A stretch of 34,200 nucleotides of DNA, taken from positions 1 to 34,200 of the forward strand of contig JAFUHD010000268.1 of assembly GCA_017469025.1 (NCBI GenBank), in the 5' to 3' direction. A program made the position numbers and the translations under genes. Below, piece by piece: positions 1 to 7,804 of this stretch. The DNA is from Clostridia bacterium (lineage in GTDB: Bacteria > Bacillota > Clostridia > Christensenellales > Aristaeellaceae). The first letter of the stretch is position 1. The number at the start of each line of letters is the position of its first letter. The notes below the pieces were generated by a model, which made no database searches, was not told the origin of the DNA, and worked only from the letters and a program-made list of their open reading frames with translations.

Positions 1-86
1 CATCTCCTTTAATGACATAGTCGTGCTTTCGGCATCGTATCATAAGCAGTTGTCATGATTTGACAAACCAGCATGAAATGCTGGGC
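1..86. repeat. 86-bp structured repeat, unit 1
   Basis: First of two adjacent 86-bp units; it may continue left of the window. It holds three short inverted repeats in order: a TGC-TTTCG-GCA hairpin near 24-34, TTGTCA-N5-TGACAA at 50-66, and CCAGCAT-GAA-ATGCTGG at 68-84. The next unit begins directly with the same ten bases, CATCTCCTTT. By hand count unit 1 and unit 2 match at 68 of 86 positions with no gap. No protein function is claimed. The hairpins suggest a structured RNA, a palindromic extragenic repeat or a small non-autonomous element. Confidence 0.8.
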
Positions 87-172
87 CATCTCCTTTAATA
101 ACATATTCGTAGTTTCGGCACTGTATCAATAGTAGATGCCATTGTTTGACAGACCAGCATACAGTGCTGGGT
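87..172. repeat. 86-bp structured repeat, unit 2
   Basis: Second tandem unit, exactly 86 bases after the first. The CCAGCA/TGCTGG hairpin is kept (68-84 in unit numbering) with a T-G wobble as the closing loop pair. The TTGTCA/TGACAA palindrome has two mismatches, and the first hairpin is broken by two changes, so this copy looks more decayed than unit 1. After 172 only CCTCTCCT resembles the start of another unit, so the tandem array ends here. Confidence 0.78.
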
Positions 173-261
173 CCTCTCCTCTTCATTTCCGATATCAGGT
201 CATTTACCTGCCTGATTGTTATTCTGATTATAGTCAACGTTTCTCCCGAAAACAAGACACA

Positions 262-291
262 GCAGCCATGTTTAAACTGGAAACATGCTGC
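262..291. other. stem-loop upstream of the ROK kinase gene
   Basis: An inverted repeat pairs GCAG and CATGTTT (262-273) with AAACATG and CTGC (281-291), with one bulged C. It is followed by ATCTTT on the plus strand, which is a poor U-tract, and on the minus strand by a mixed sequence with a short T-run. It could be a weak terminator of a gene left of the window, or separate the repeat array from the kinase promoter. Confidence 0.45.
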
Positions 292-300
292 ATCTTTGGA

Positions 301-329
301 TTGAATTACCGGTGGTTTTCATGTATGAT
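301..329 (+). promoter_or_regulatory. sigma-A-type promoter for the ROK kinase gene
   Basis: TTGAAT (301-306) and TATGAT (324-329) are separated by 17 bases. Transcription would start near 336, giving a leader of about 40 bases that includes the GGAGG site before the ATG at 376. Confidence 0.6.
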
Positions 330-375
330 GCAGGCAACGGCATAAATAAGGCTCACCGGCAGACTGGAGGCAGAT

Positions 376-1329
376 ATGGTTTCTATCGGAATAGATCTTG
401 GCGGCACCAATATTGCAGCAGGTGTGGTAAATGATGATGGGCAGATTGAAGCACGCCTTTGCGTTGCGACCCGTCCCGAACGCTCCTATTCAGAAATCTT
501 GTCTTCCATGGCAGACTGTGTGCACCAGCTAATGGATAACCACAGGATTTCCTGTGATCAGATACGCGGGGTAGGAATTGGTATTCCGGGAATCGTCATT
601 GAACCGCTTGGTCTGGTGGCACAGTGTACCAATCTCAGGTGGTTTAACCGGCCGATACGGACAGATATGAAGTCCTTTATTCCATTTCCGGTCCGGATCA
701 GCAATGATGCAAACCTTGCCGCACTGGCAGAAAGCTGCAGCGGTGCTGCTGCCGGCTGCAGAAGCTGCGCCCTGCTGACACTTGGTACCGGTGTCGGCGG
801 AGGAATCGTCATAAATGGCAGGCCCTGGTCCGGCGCACTTGGACAGGCTGGAGAATTCGGTCACACTGTCCTGGTTGCAGACGGCATTCCATGTGCATGC
901 GGACGAAGCGGATGCGTGGAACAGTACTGTTCCGCCACGGCGCTGGCGTCGAAGGCACGTCATCTTTGCACCGCCTTTCCCGAATCAGCCATACTGGCAG
1001 CCGCAAACGGAAACCCAGACAGCATAAGTGCTGAAATGGTCATCAATGCTGCCCGCAATGGCGATCCACAGGCCATGCGCCTGTTCCGTCAGTATGCACA
1101 CTATCTCGCTCTGACCATTGACAACATCATCAACACAGTCAATCCGGAAGTCGTTCTGATCGGAGGCGGCGTTTCGCAGGCCGGCAGTTTCCTGCTGGAT
1201 GCTGTCCGCGCTGAAATTCCAAGCCATACCTGCGGCTTTTCCCGTCCGCTTCCCAGAGTTGAACTTGCAAAGCTCAGAAATGATGCCGGCATTATCGGTG
1301 CTGCCATGCTTTTCCGGGAAGATCTGTAA
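376..1329 (+). CDS. ROK family sugar kinase (glucokinase / N-acetylhexosamine kinase type)
   Basis: A 317-residue cytoplasmic kinase of the ROK family, which phosphorylates glucose or amino sugars such as N-acetylglucosamine or N-acetylmannosamine with ATP. The phosphate-binding loop DLGGTN is at residues 7-12, the catalytic Asp lies in NDAN (D111), TLGTGVGGG spans about 135-143, GEFGHT supplies the substrate Glu/His (159-164), and the ROK zinc site CACGRSGC continues to C185. The length is normal for the family. GGAGG seven bases upstream supports the ATG at 376. The gene converges on a GH20 hexosaminidase gene, which favours an amino-sugar substrate, but sequence alone does not separate this from glucokinase. 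Family certain; substrate inferred. Confidence 0.9.
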   Translation: MVSIGIDLGGTNIAAGVVNDDGQIEARLCVATRPERSYSEILSSMADCVHQLMDNHRISCDQIRGVGIGIPGIVIEPLGLVAQCTNLRWFNRPIRTDMKSFIPFPVRISNDANLAALAESCSGAAAGCRSCALLTLGTGVGGGIVINGRPWSGALGQAGEFGHTVLVADGIPCACGRSGCVEQYCSATALASKARHLCTAFPESAILAAANGNPDSISAEMVINAARNGDPQAMRLFRQYAHYLALTIDNIINTVNPEVVLIGGGVSQAGSFLLDAVRAEIPSHTCGFSRPLPRVELAKLRNDAGIIGAAMLFREDL

Positions 1330-1356
1330 TTCACCTCCTTTTTGACAGCATATATA

Positions 1357-1387
1357 AAGAGGCGGCTTTGCCGCCTCTTGTTTTTTT
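1357..1387. terminator. bidirectional intrinsic terminator between kinase and hexosaminidase genes
   Basis: AAGAGGCGG (1357-1365) pairs perfectly with CCGCCTCTT (1371-1379) around CTTTG and is followed by seven T residues. The stop codon of the leftward GH20 gene lies directly against it, so the element probably serves both convergent genes. Confidence 0.88.
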
Positions 1388-3401
1388 ATGAGAATGGACG
1401 TACCAGCTGACCGTCTGCAGATCCGGGTGCACCACCTGAAAGAAGCAGTGCTTTCATGCTGCGCTGCAAGGTGGTTGATTCGTCAAGTTCATTCAGATCC
1501 AGCGTCTTCTGCTGAATGGCCGTCTTATGGAACACCCAGAGAATTGCAGCCTTGCTGTCCGGATGTGTTCCGTACAGTTCAAATCCGCTCTGGAAATGGA
1601 AGATTTTGGCTGTTTCCGGAAGCAGTTCATGCAGCTTCGGAGAGAGAAGCCAGGTTTCACAGAACATTGGCGCATCCGCATACTCCGGAAAATATGACGC
1701 AAAGAATTCACGTGCCAGCCGGACAGATTCGTTCAGTGGATCCGGCATGAGATTGGCATCCGAAGGGATGTGCAGGAAAATTCTGGGATTGCCTTCCTTA
1801 TCCGGCAGCATCTCATACTCAAGCTCACCAAGACGGAACAGTTTGGCCTGCACCTGTCTCGGCGTCCAGAATCCGCGGTCGTATCCATCATATCCGTAGC
1901 ACTGCCTGTGTTCCTGAACAAAACGGGTAAAGCACTTCATGGTATCCAGCCAGACATTTTCCGGGAACATCGTCCAGACGCCGTCACGGCGGTTACGGAC
2001 GGCCTCCATCAGCTGATGAACCATTTCTCCGGCACCGTCGTCCTCTGTCACAATGTGACCATGATAAAGGCTTGCCATGATCCGGTCACCGGCACGTTCT
2101 GCAAACGCCTTTGGAATACCGATCTCCTCCATAAAGCGTTCGGTATGTTCAAGGAGCATCAGCCGGTTTTCAAAATGAATGTACGGCATAATGGAAGGTG
2201 TACGCGTGAGACGCTCCCAATCGGCAAGATTTTCCTTTTTCTGTTCCGGTGTCAGTTCCCACAGGCTCTCCGGTGCGCCGGTAAGTCCGAGTGCTTCAAT
2301 TTCCTTCTGTTTGGCCGCAATAAGGCCGCGGAATGCAGGCCAATCCATGGACTCCGGTTCAGATGCCTTGAGCGCAACCGCGGCCATTCTCGGGAACAGC
2401 TGGAATGATGCACGCTTAAGATCGGTCACATATTCCGTCCACAGCGGACATTCGAGGCCGAGAACACCGGATTCATATCCTTCTGCATAAGCCGGAATAC
2501 GTGGATACTGCCAGATATCATGCACATCAATACGACCAAAGGGATAATCCAGATAATAACCGGCGGTATCAGAGATAATGATCTTCCCACCGGATGCCAG
2601 ATGTGCACGTGTCGCTTCGGATGCACCCATCCACTGCTGCACAATGAAATGATCTGGCAGCGGTCCACCCGCCAGTACATCGCACCAGACCATCGTCTTG
2701 CGTCCTTTGGATGCCAGATATTCTCCGACCTCGAGCACCATCCAGCGCTGGAGCTCTTCTTCTGTCTGAATGCCGAGTTTCTCCATCCGCGCCTGGCAGT
2801 CAGGACACCTGCGCCAGTGCAGCTTGATTGCTTCATCGCCACCGATATGAATGACCGGATAAGGGAAAAGCGTCATGACTTCATCCAGGATATCCTCAAA
2901 GAACCGGATGGATTCATCCTTTCCGCCGCAAATCAGATCCGGATAAATGCCGACCGAGACCTCAACCTGATAGTTGTACGGATTATCCTTAATCCGGGAA
3001 TCCGTCCGTCCATGTACGACACGCCGGCAGCCAAACTGGGGATACGCCGCCAGCATCGCACTGGCATGACCGGGCATTTCAATTTCCGGAATGATCTCTA
3101 TACCGTGTTCCTTCGCATACGCAACAATTTCCCGGATTTCCTTCTGTGTGTAGAAACCATCATTGTTTTCCGTATCCGAAAAGACGCCAAAGTACGATTG
3201 TCCGCGATGCGAACCAATTCCGGTCAGTCTGGGATACTTTTTGATCTCAATCCTCCATCCCTGGTCATCCGTCAGATGCCAGTGCATCCGGTTCATACCA
3301 CATATCTGGGCAGCGTCAATCAGTTTTTTGATATCACGCATCGGCATATAATGCCGGCTGACATCCAGCATAAAACCACGGTACTCAAACCCGTTTGCCA
3401 C
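1386..3401 (-). CDS. Glycoside hydrolase family 20 beta-N-acetylhexosaminidase, intracellular
   Basis: A 671-residue enzyme expected to release terminal GlcNAc or GalNAc from oligosaccharides by substrate-assisted catalysis. The GH20 barrel begins at once (RGFMLDVSRHYMP, 8-20), followed by HWHLTDDQGWR (40-50), PEIEMPGH near 105 and the catalytic pair in HIGGDE (D189, E190); a QQW and an LWTE motif follow. The usual N-terminal GH20b domain and any signal peptide are missing, so it probably works in the cytoplasm on imported sugars. About 300 residues after the barrel match nothing I recognise. The start is GTG, with GAGGAGG eight bases upstream. The neighbouring ROK kinase could phosphorylate the released sugar. 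Confidence 0.9.
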   Translation of the reverse strand: MANGFEYRGFMLDVSRHYMPMRDIKKLIDAAQICGMNRMHWHLTDDQGWRIEIKKYPRLTGIGSHRGQSYFGVFSDTENNDGFYTQKEIREIVAYAKEHGIEIIPEIEMPGHASAMLAAYPQFGCRRVVHGRTDSRIKDNPYNYQVEVSVGIYPDLICGGKDESIRFFEDILDEVMTLFPYPVIHIGGDEAIKLHWRRCPDCQARMEKLGIQTEEELQRWMVLEVGEYLASKGRKTMVWCDVLAGGPLPDHFIVQQWMGASEATRAHLASGGKIIISDTAGYYLDYPFGRIDVHDIWQYPRIPAYAEGYESGVLGLECPLWTEYVTDLKRASFQLFPRMAAVALKASEPESMDWPAFRGLIAAKQKEIEALGLTGAPESLWELTPEQKKENLADWERLTRTPSIMPYIHFENRLMLLEHTERFMEEIGIPKAFAERAGDRIMASLYHGHIVTEDDGAGEMVHQLMEAVRNRRDGVWTMFPENVWLDTMKCFTRFVQEHRQCYGYDGYDRGFWTPRQVQAKLFRLGELEYEMLPDKEGNPRIFLHIPSDANLMPDPLNESVRLAREFFASYFPEYADAPMFCETWLLSPKLHELLPETAKIFHFQSGFELYGTHPDSKAAILWVFHKTAIQQKTLDLNELDESTTLQRSMKALLLSGGAPGSADGQLVRPFS

Positions 3402-3465
3402 GTTCCGCTCCTCCTCTCACTCATAAACACGCTATTCATAAACAGGCATATTTCGCTCTTCCTGT

Positions 3466-3479
3466 TTAAAACGCTTTAA
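3466..3479. promoter_or_regulatory. cre-like palindrome upstream of the GH20 gene
   Basis: TTAAAACGCTTTAA is a near-perfect palindrome centred on CG, 65-78 bases before the GH20 start. It resembles the catabolite-responsive elements bound by CcpA and other LacI-family regulators (TGAAARCGYTTTCA), differing at the outer G and C. Regulation of the hexosaminidase by carbon source is inferred. Confidence 0.4.
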
Positions 3480-3503
3480 GGACAGAACCTTTTTCACACC
3501 AGA

Positions 3504-3908
3504 TTATTCCTCATCCCAGTCAGGATACTGTTCCACTGATCCCTTCGAACGAATCAGCTTAAACTTTTCCTTTCCATCAGATGGTTCAACCTTCTGAACG
3601 TTAATCATAAACATCCAGTCGTCACCAAAGTCATAATGCAGAATGAACTTCTGTCCCTTCAACAGATGAAACCAGCTGAGTTTCGCAGCAGATACCGAAC
3701 GGAAGCCATCACATGAATATGCAGCTGTCCTGCTGTAAGGTACATTGTCCATATAAAATGCGTACATGTGATCTGCATCAAAATCGAAGCAGGCCAGAAT
3801 TCTGTAACACAGGTCTTCAAGTGTTTGTGTATCACTGATCTCAAACACCCGATAAGCCTCTCTGCCCCACCCCTTTGGAAACACTTTGAGTGTCAGCTTT
3901 TCAGACAT
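3504..3908 (-). CDS. Plasmid pRiA4b ORF-3-like family protein
   Basis: A 134-residue soluble protein with no signal peptide or membrane segment. The block around YDFGDDWMF (near 94-102) and the preceding FDADHMYAFYMDN are typical of the pRiA4b ORF-3-like domain, also met as passenger proteins of IS1096-type elements but widespread on Bacillota chromosomes. Its biochemical role is unknown. GGAAGG five bases upstream supports the ATG at 3908. It has its own promoter and no transposase nearby, so it looks monocistronic and resident rather than part of an insertion sequence. Confidence 0.75.
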   Translation of the reverse strand: MSEKLTLKVFPKGWGREAYRVFEISDTQTLEDLCYRILACFDFDADHMYAFYMDNVPYSRTAAYSCDGFRSVSAAKLSWFHLLKGQKFILHYDFGDDWMFMINVQKVEPSDGKEKFKLIRSKGSVEQYPDWDEE

Positions 3909-3963
3909 TTATACCTTCCTTTCCGGTTCTGCTTAAACAAAATCAACAAGTTTCTCTATCTGG

Positions 3964-3992
3964 ATTTTACATCATTTCACACATTCTTGCAA
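3964..3992 (-). promoter_or_regulatory. Promoter of the pRiA4b ORF-3-like gene
   Basis: Read on the minus strand, TTGCAA (3992-3987) and TAAAAT (3969-3964) are 17 bases apart. The start would be near 3957, about 50 bases before the ATG. Confidence 0.55.
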
Positions 3993-4001
3993 CCAAAAGA
4001 A

Positions 4002-4042
4002 AAAGCCATGGGTACCGCTTTCTACACGGAACCCATGGCTTT
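4002..4042 (-). terminator. Intrinsic terminator of the nucleoside ABC operon
   Basis: AAAGCCATGGGT (4002-4013) pairs perfectly with ACCCATGGCTTT (4031-4042). On the minus strand the stem is followed by TTTTCTTTTGG, a good U-tract, directly after the last permease gene. Confidence 0.85.
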
Positions 4043-4051
4043 GCAAATCGT

Positions 4052-4996
4052 TTATCTTGCTTTGATGTACGGCTTGCCGTTTGCAGACGGAACATGAGAT
4101 TTGCCCACAAAGAGGACCAGAATAAGTACTGTGACCACATATGGGATCATGGACAGGAGCTGCATATTGACACCGGAAGAGCTGCCCAGAACAACTTTTA
4201 ATCCCGAGCAGAATCCAAACAGAAGACAGCCGATCAGGGCGCCCTGCGGCCGGAACTTGCCAAAGATAACAGCGGCAATCGCGATAAAGCCCTGGCCTAC
4301 GATGGAAATTGGTCTGAACTGAGTGGAAATTGCCATGGTTACGCACGCGCCGCCGAGGCCGGAGAGAAAACCTGAAATGCACACGCAGAGAAAACGCATG
4401 CTGATAACATTGATGCCCAGCGTCTCACAGGCCTGGGGATGTTCACCGCAGGCACGCAGCCGCAGGCCAAAGCGGGTCTTGTAGAAGATGAACCAGACCA
4501 GCAGGGTCAGAATGAAAACAAGATAGGTCGATGCATATGTTGCAAAGACGTTATCCATGAAGCGGCCAAAGACGGTGGTCGTATCAAACAGATTCATAAA
4601 GAGCTTTGGAATCTTCTGGGACGGAGAAAGCGGAACCGTGTCCGTTGAACTGAACACAACCTTGGAAATCATGATCACGATACCAGGTCCCAGCATGTTA
4701 ATCGCCGTACCGGCAATTGTCTGATCTGCTCCCAGCTTAACGGTTGCCGTCGCATGGAGCATGCCGAAAAAGGCACCCGCAAGACCGCCGCAGATAAAAC
4801 CGATCAGCGGATTCCCGGTAAAGTAGGCAACTGCCGTACCGGTAAAAGCACCTGCCGTCATCATACCCTCAATACCGATGTTGACAACACCGGAAACTTC
4901 CGAGAAGCAGGAGCCCAGCGCTGCATAGAGGAGTGGAGTTGTGTAGGCAAGGGTAGCGTACAATACGATGCCCAGACTGTTAATGAAATTGGTCAT
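4052..4996 (-). CDS. nupQ: ABC transporter permease, BMP/nucleoside uptake type (NupQ-like)
   Basis: A 314-residue inner-membrane protein of the branched-chain-amino-acid/ribose permease superfamily, with about eight to nine hydrophobic segments. The VNIGIEGMM motif near residue 40 is characteristic of the second permease of NupOPQ/YufOPQ-type importers that take up nucleosides with a BMP-family binding protein. Its ATG overlaps the stop of the first permease by four bases (ATGA), so translation is probably coupled and the two permeases should form a heterodimer. It is the last gene of the operon and is followed by a strong terminator. The exact substrate (purine nucleosides or another BMP ligand) cannot be read from the sequence. 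Confidence 0.85.
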   Translation of the reverse strand: MTNFINSLGIVLYATLAYTTPLLYAALGSCFSEVSGVVNIGIEGMMTAGAFTGTAVAYFTGNPLIGFICGGLAGAFFGMLHATATVKLGADQTIAGTAINMLGPGIVIMISKVVFSSTDTVPLSPSQKIPKLFMNLFDTTTVFGRFMDNVFATYASTYLVFILTLLVWFIFYKTRFGLRLRACGEHPQACETLGINVISMRFLCVCISGFLSGLGGACVTMAISTQFRPISIVGQGFIAIAAVIFGKFRPQGALIGCLLFGFCSGLKVVLGSSSGVNMQLLSMIPYVVTVLILVLFVGKSHVPSANGKPYIKAR

Positions 4997-6078
4997 GCTT
5001 TCTTCCCCTCCTTTTTGGACTGCAGCCGTCTTCTCAAGCCCTTAAACTGGAAGATGGAAGAGATGGCGATAAAGAATACGACTGTACCGACGATGACATT
5101 GATCAGCTGTGTCGGAGCACCGACCAGGTTCAGTTTGCTGCCGCCATATATCAGTGCACCATAGAACAGACCCGCAGCGAAAACGCCAAATGGATTGGAG
5201 ACGCCAATCAGCGCGACAACAATACCGGCAAATCCGAAACCTTCCTGAGAGGTAAAGACCGAAATACGATTGCCCATACCCATGAGCTGCAGAGCGCCGG
5301 CAAGACCGGAGAGAATACCGGAAATAGCAAGTGCTGTCAGAATTGAGCGGTTTACATTGATGCCGCCATACTCAGCTGCAAAACGGTTTGCACCAACTGA
5401 TTTGAGCTCATAGCCAAGGGTTGTCTTGTCAATCACAAGCCAGACAATAATCATGATGGCAATTGCGACCAGAATGCCCCAGTTTGCTGTTGGACAGAGT
5501 CCCACGCTCTTAATAAAATCCTTTGGCAGCAACATGCTTGCATTTGCTGAAATATTTTTTGTTGCCTCAGCAGATCCGTCGCTGTGAATCGCCGGAATAC
5601 CCGCAACAAAGTTGGAAAGATAGAAGGCAATCCAGTTGAACATGATCATGCTCAGGACTTCATTAATGCCCCATTTGATCTTAAGAACCGCCACCACTAT
5701 GCCCCAGAGTGCACCGAAGAACATCGCAGCCAGGAAACAGAACGGAATCAGGATTGGTTTCGGCAGATCCGGAAACAGAATACCGACAACAGCAGCAGCC
5801 ATGGAGCCAACCACAAACTGTCCCTCTGCGCCAATATTAAAGACGCCTGTTCTAAAGGAAAATGCCACGGAAAGTCCTGCAACAATGTAAGGCACCGCAT
5901 AAACCACGACATAGGAAAATCCCTTAAGGCTCGTAACACTGTTCAAAAGACGTCCATAGGCTGTGCCAACCGACAATCCCATGACTGCAAGGAACACGGC
6001 ACCGACCAGGAATCCGAGAACAATTGAAAACAGGATCGGGACAAACCGGTTGTCCAGAATGCTTTTTCTTTTATTCAT
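4993..6078 (-). CDS. nupP: ABC transporter permease, BMP/nucleoside uptake type (NupP-like)
   Basis: A 361-residue polytopic membrane protein of the same permease superfamily as its downstream neighbour. The conserved FNIGAEGQFVVG segment near residues 80-91 marks the first permease of NupOPQ-type systems. A charged stretch RRRLQSKKEGKK closes the C-terminus in the cytoplasm. The ATG overlaps the end of the ATPase gene by four bases, and the stop overlaps the next permease in the same way. It forms the translocation path with the NupQ-like partner. Length is normal for the family. Confidence 0.86.
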   Translation of the reverse strand: MNKRKSILDNRFVPILFSIVLGFLVGAVFLAVMGLSVGTAYGRLLNSVTSLKGFSYVVVYAVPYIVAGLSVAFSFRTGVFNIGAEGQFVVGSMAAAVVGILFPDLPKPILIPFCFLAAMFFGALWGIVVAVLKIKWGINEVLSMIMFNWIAFYLSNFVAGIPAIHSDGSAEATKNISANASMLLPKDFIKSVGLCPTANWGILVAIAIMIIVWLVIDKTTLGYELKSVGANRFAAEYGGINVNRSILTALAISGILSGLAGALQLMGMGNRISVFTSQEGFGFAGIVVALIGVSNPFGVFAAGLFYGALIYGGSKLNLVGAPTQLINVIVGTVVFFIAISSIFQFKGLRRRLQSKKEGKKA

Positions 6079-7613
6079 GCTTTCTTACCTCCTGCCATCA
6101 GAAGACCGAGCTCATTCTCGTTTGCCTCTCCGCCAGGAATCGTACTTACAATACGGCCATCGAAAATGACATCAATAACATCGGAAAGGCTCATGATTTC
6201 ATCCAGCTCAAAAGAAACCAGCAGCACCGCCTTGCCCTTGTTACGCTGTTCAACGATATACTTATGCACGTATTCGATAGCGCCAACGTCAAGTCCGCGG
6301 GTCGGGTTCACGGCGATCAGCAGATCCTTGTCATTCTGGACTTCCCGGGCAATAATAACCTTCTGCTGGTTTCCACCTGAAAGCGTACCAGCTGGTCTCT
6401 TCTCATCATCACTGGGACGAATATCGAAATTTTTCATGGATGCTTTCGCATGTTTCTGAATCGAAGGCCGGTACAGAATGTGGTTCAGTGAAAATGGCTC
6501 CTTGTGATAATTCTGCAGAATCAGGTTGTCCTCAATTGAGAAGTCCAGCACCAGACCATGCTTCTGCCGGTCAGCAGGAATACTGGATACACCATGCGTA
6601 AATCCAAAGTACGGTGACTTGTTAAAGACACTGACGCCTTTAACAGTAACTTCACCCTCTGTTCCCTGCCTGAGGCCGGTCAGTATCTCCACCAGCTCCG
6701 TCTGGCCATTGCCGTCTATACCGGCAATACCCACAATTTCACCTGCATGAACTTCAAGATTGAGTCCCTTCAGAATCTCTACGCCGCGATAGTCTTTGCC
6801 ATGCAGATTCTCCACATGCAGAATGACGGGACCGGGTTCAAGCGGAGGCTTATCCACCGTAAAGGTGACCTTACGGCCTACCATCATGCTGGCCAGATCA
6901 TTTTCATCCACGGTGTCCACATCCACCGTATCAATATACTTGCCAGCTCGGATGATGGTACAGAAATCCGCAGATTCCTTGATCTCCTTCAGCTTGTGCG
7001 TGATAAGAATGATGCTCTTTCCATCCGCAGTCAGATTGTGCATGATCTCAATCAGCTCAACGATTTCCTGAGGCGTCAGGGAAGACGTCGGTTCATCGAG
7101 AATCAGGATATCGGCGCCACGGTAAAGTGCCTTCAGAATCTCGACACGCTGCTGCATTCCGACGGATATGTCTTCAATCTTTGCATCCGGATCAATTGAA
7201 AGGCCATAGCGTTCAGATATTTCAACCACATTTTTGCGAGCCGTAGCCATGTCAAGAACAACACCCTTCCGGGGTTCCATGCCCAGAACAATATTCTCTG
7301 TGACAGTGAACGGCTGAACCAGCATAAAATGCTGATGCACCATGCCAATACCGGCATCAATGGCATCCTTCGGATTGTTCATCACAATCTTTTTCCCACC
7401 GACAAGAATATCACCGGAGGTCGGCTTGAGCAGGCCGTACAGCTGATTCATCAGCGTTGATTTGCCTGCACCATTTTCACCGAGGATTGCATGAATCTCG
7501 CCCTTGTGGACGGTGAGATTGATTCCATCATTCGCCACAAAATCGCCAAAGCGCTTAACGATATTGCGCATCTCAATGACGGGTTTATTCATGTCCACAT
7601 GTTCTTTTGACAA
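6075..7613 (-). CDS. nupO: ABC transporter ATP-binding protein, double-domain, nucleoside/BMP type (NupO-like)
   Basis: A 512-residue ATPase with two nucleotide-binding domains that powers the two permeases encoded downstream. Domain 1 is complete: Walker A GENGAGKS (45-52), signature ISVGMQQ (149-155), Walker B DEP (173-175). Domain 2 has a degenerate Walker A, GIDGNGQT (298-305), the signature LSGGNQQK (411-418) and AVNPTRGLD in place of a standard Walker B, as is usual in RbsA/YufO-type proteins. The start is TTG with GGGGGAG five bases upstream; an internal ATG seven codons later is less well placed. It leads a three-gene operon from its own promoter, with the BMP binding protein gene elsewhere. 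Confidence 0.88.
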   Translation of the reverse strand: MSKEHVDMNKPVIEMRNIVKRFGDFVANDGINLTVHKGEIHAILGENGAGKSTLMNQLYGLLKPTSGDILVGGKKIVMNNPKDAIDAGIGMVHQHFMLVQPFTVTENIVLGMEPRKGVVLDMATARKNVVEISERYGLSIDPDAKIEDISVGMQQRVEILKALYRGADILILDEPTSSLTPQEIVELIEIMHNLTADGKSIILITHKLKEIKESADFCTIIRAGKYIDTVDVDTVDENDLASMMVGRKVTFTVDKPPLEPGPVILHVENLHGKDYRGVEILKGLNLEVHAGEIVGIAGIDGNGQTELVEILTGLRQGTEGEVTVKGVSVFNKSPYFGFTHGVSSIPADRQKHGLVLDFSIEDNLILQNYHKEPFSLNHILYRPSIQKHAKASMKNFDIRPSDDEKRPAGTLSGGNQQKVIIAREVQNDKDLLIAVNPTRGLDVGAIEYVHKYIVEQRNKGKAVLLVSFELDEIMSLSDVIDVIFDGRIVSTIPGGEANENELGLLMAGGKKA

Positions 7614-7680
7614 GAAATCTCCCCCTTTGTATTTTCACCCGGCAGAGTGAAAAAGCATTTCTATGAAACATCTTTAGTAC

Positions 7681-7709
7681 ATTCTAATTGATTTGCCCAA
7701 AGCGGTCAA
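7681..7709 (-). promoter_or_regulatory. Promoter of the nucleoside ABC operon
   Basis: On the minus strand TTGACC (7709-7704) and TAGAAT (7686-7681) are 17 bases apart. The start would be near 7674, giving a leader of about 60 bases. I see no purine riboswitch signature in it. Confidence 0.65.
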
Positions 7710-7784
7710 TATTTCTGATTCCCTGTGCAGTAAAATCTCTTCAAAAAATTGCATGTAACTGCTTCAAATTTCAATCCAAACAAA

Positions 7785-7804
7785 AAACAGCCCGAAGGCT
7801 GTTT
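7785..7804 (-). terminator. Intrinsic terminator of the FtsL-like gene
   Basis: AAACAGCC (7785-7792) and GGCTGTTT (7797-7804) form a perfect stem with a CGAA loop, followed on the minus strand by TTTTTTGTTTGG. The outermost base of the right arm is also part of the stop codon. Confidence 0.85.

Noticed and set aside
1..172. CRISPR array
   Set aside because: The two units are directly adjacent with no unique spacers, are 86 bases long and only about 79% identical, and no cas gene is nearby.
40..255. A 71-codon leftward open frame across the tandem repeats
   Set aside because: It crosses both repeat units in a frame that is not kept between them, and I find no ribosome binding site; it is best explained by the repeat sequence.
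2520..3479. A 319-codon rightward frame antisense to the GH20 gene
   Set aside because: The GH20 protein has all catalytic motifs on the other strand; the antisense product shows no recognisable family and no ribosome site.
7614..7680. Purine riboswitch before the nucleoside transporter genes
   Set aside because: The leaders at 7614-7680 and 14679-14750 are short and lack the conserved purine-aptamer loops.
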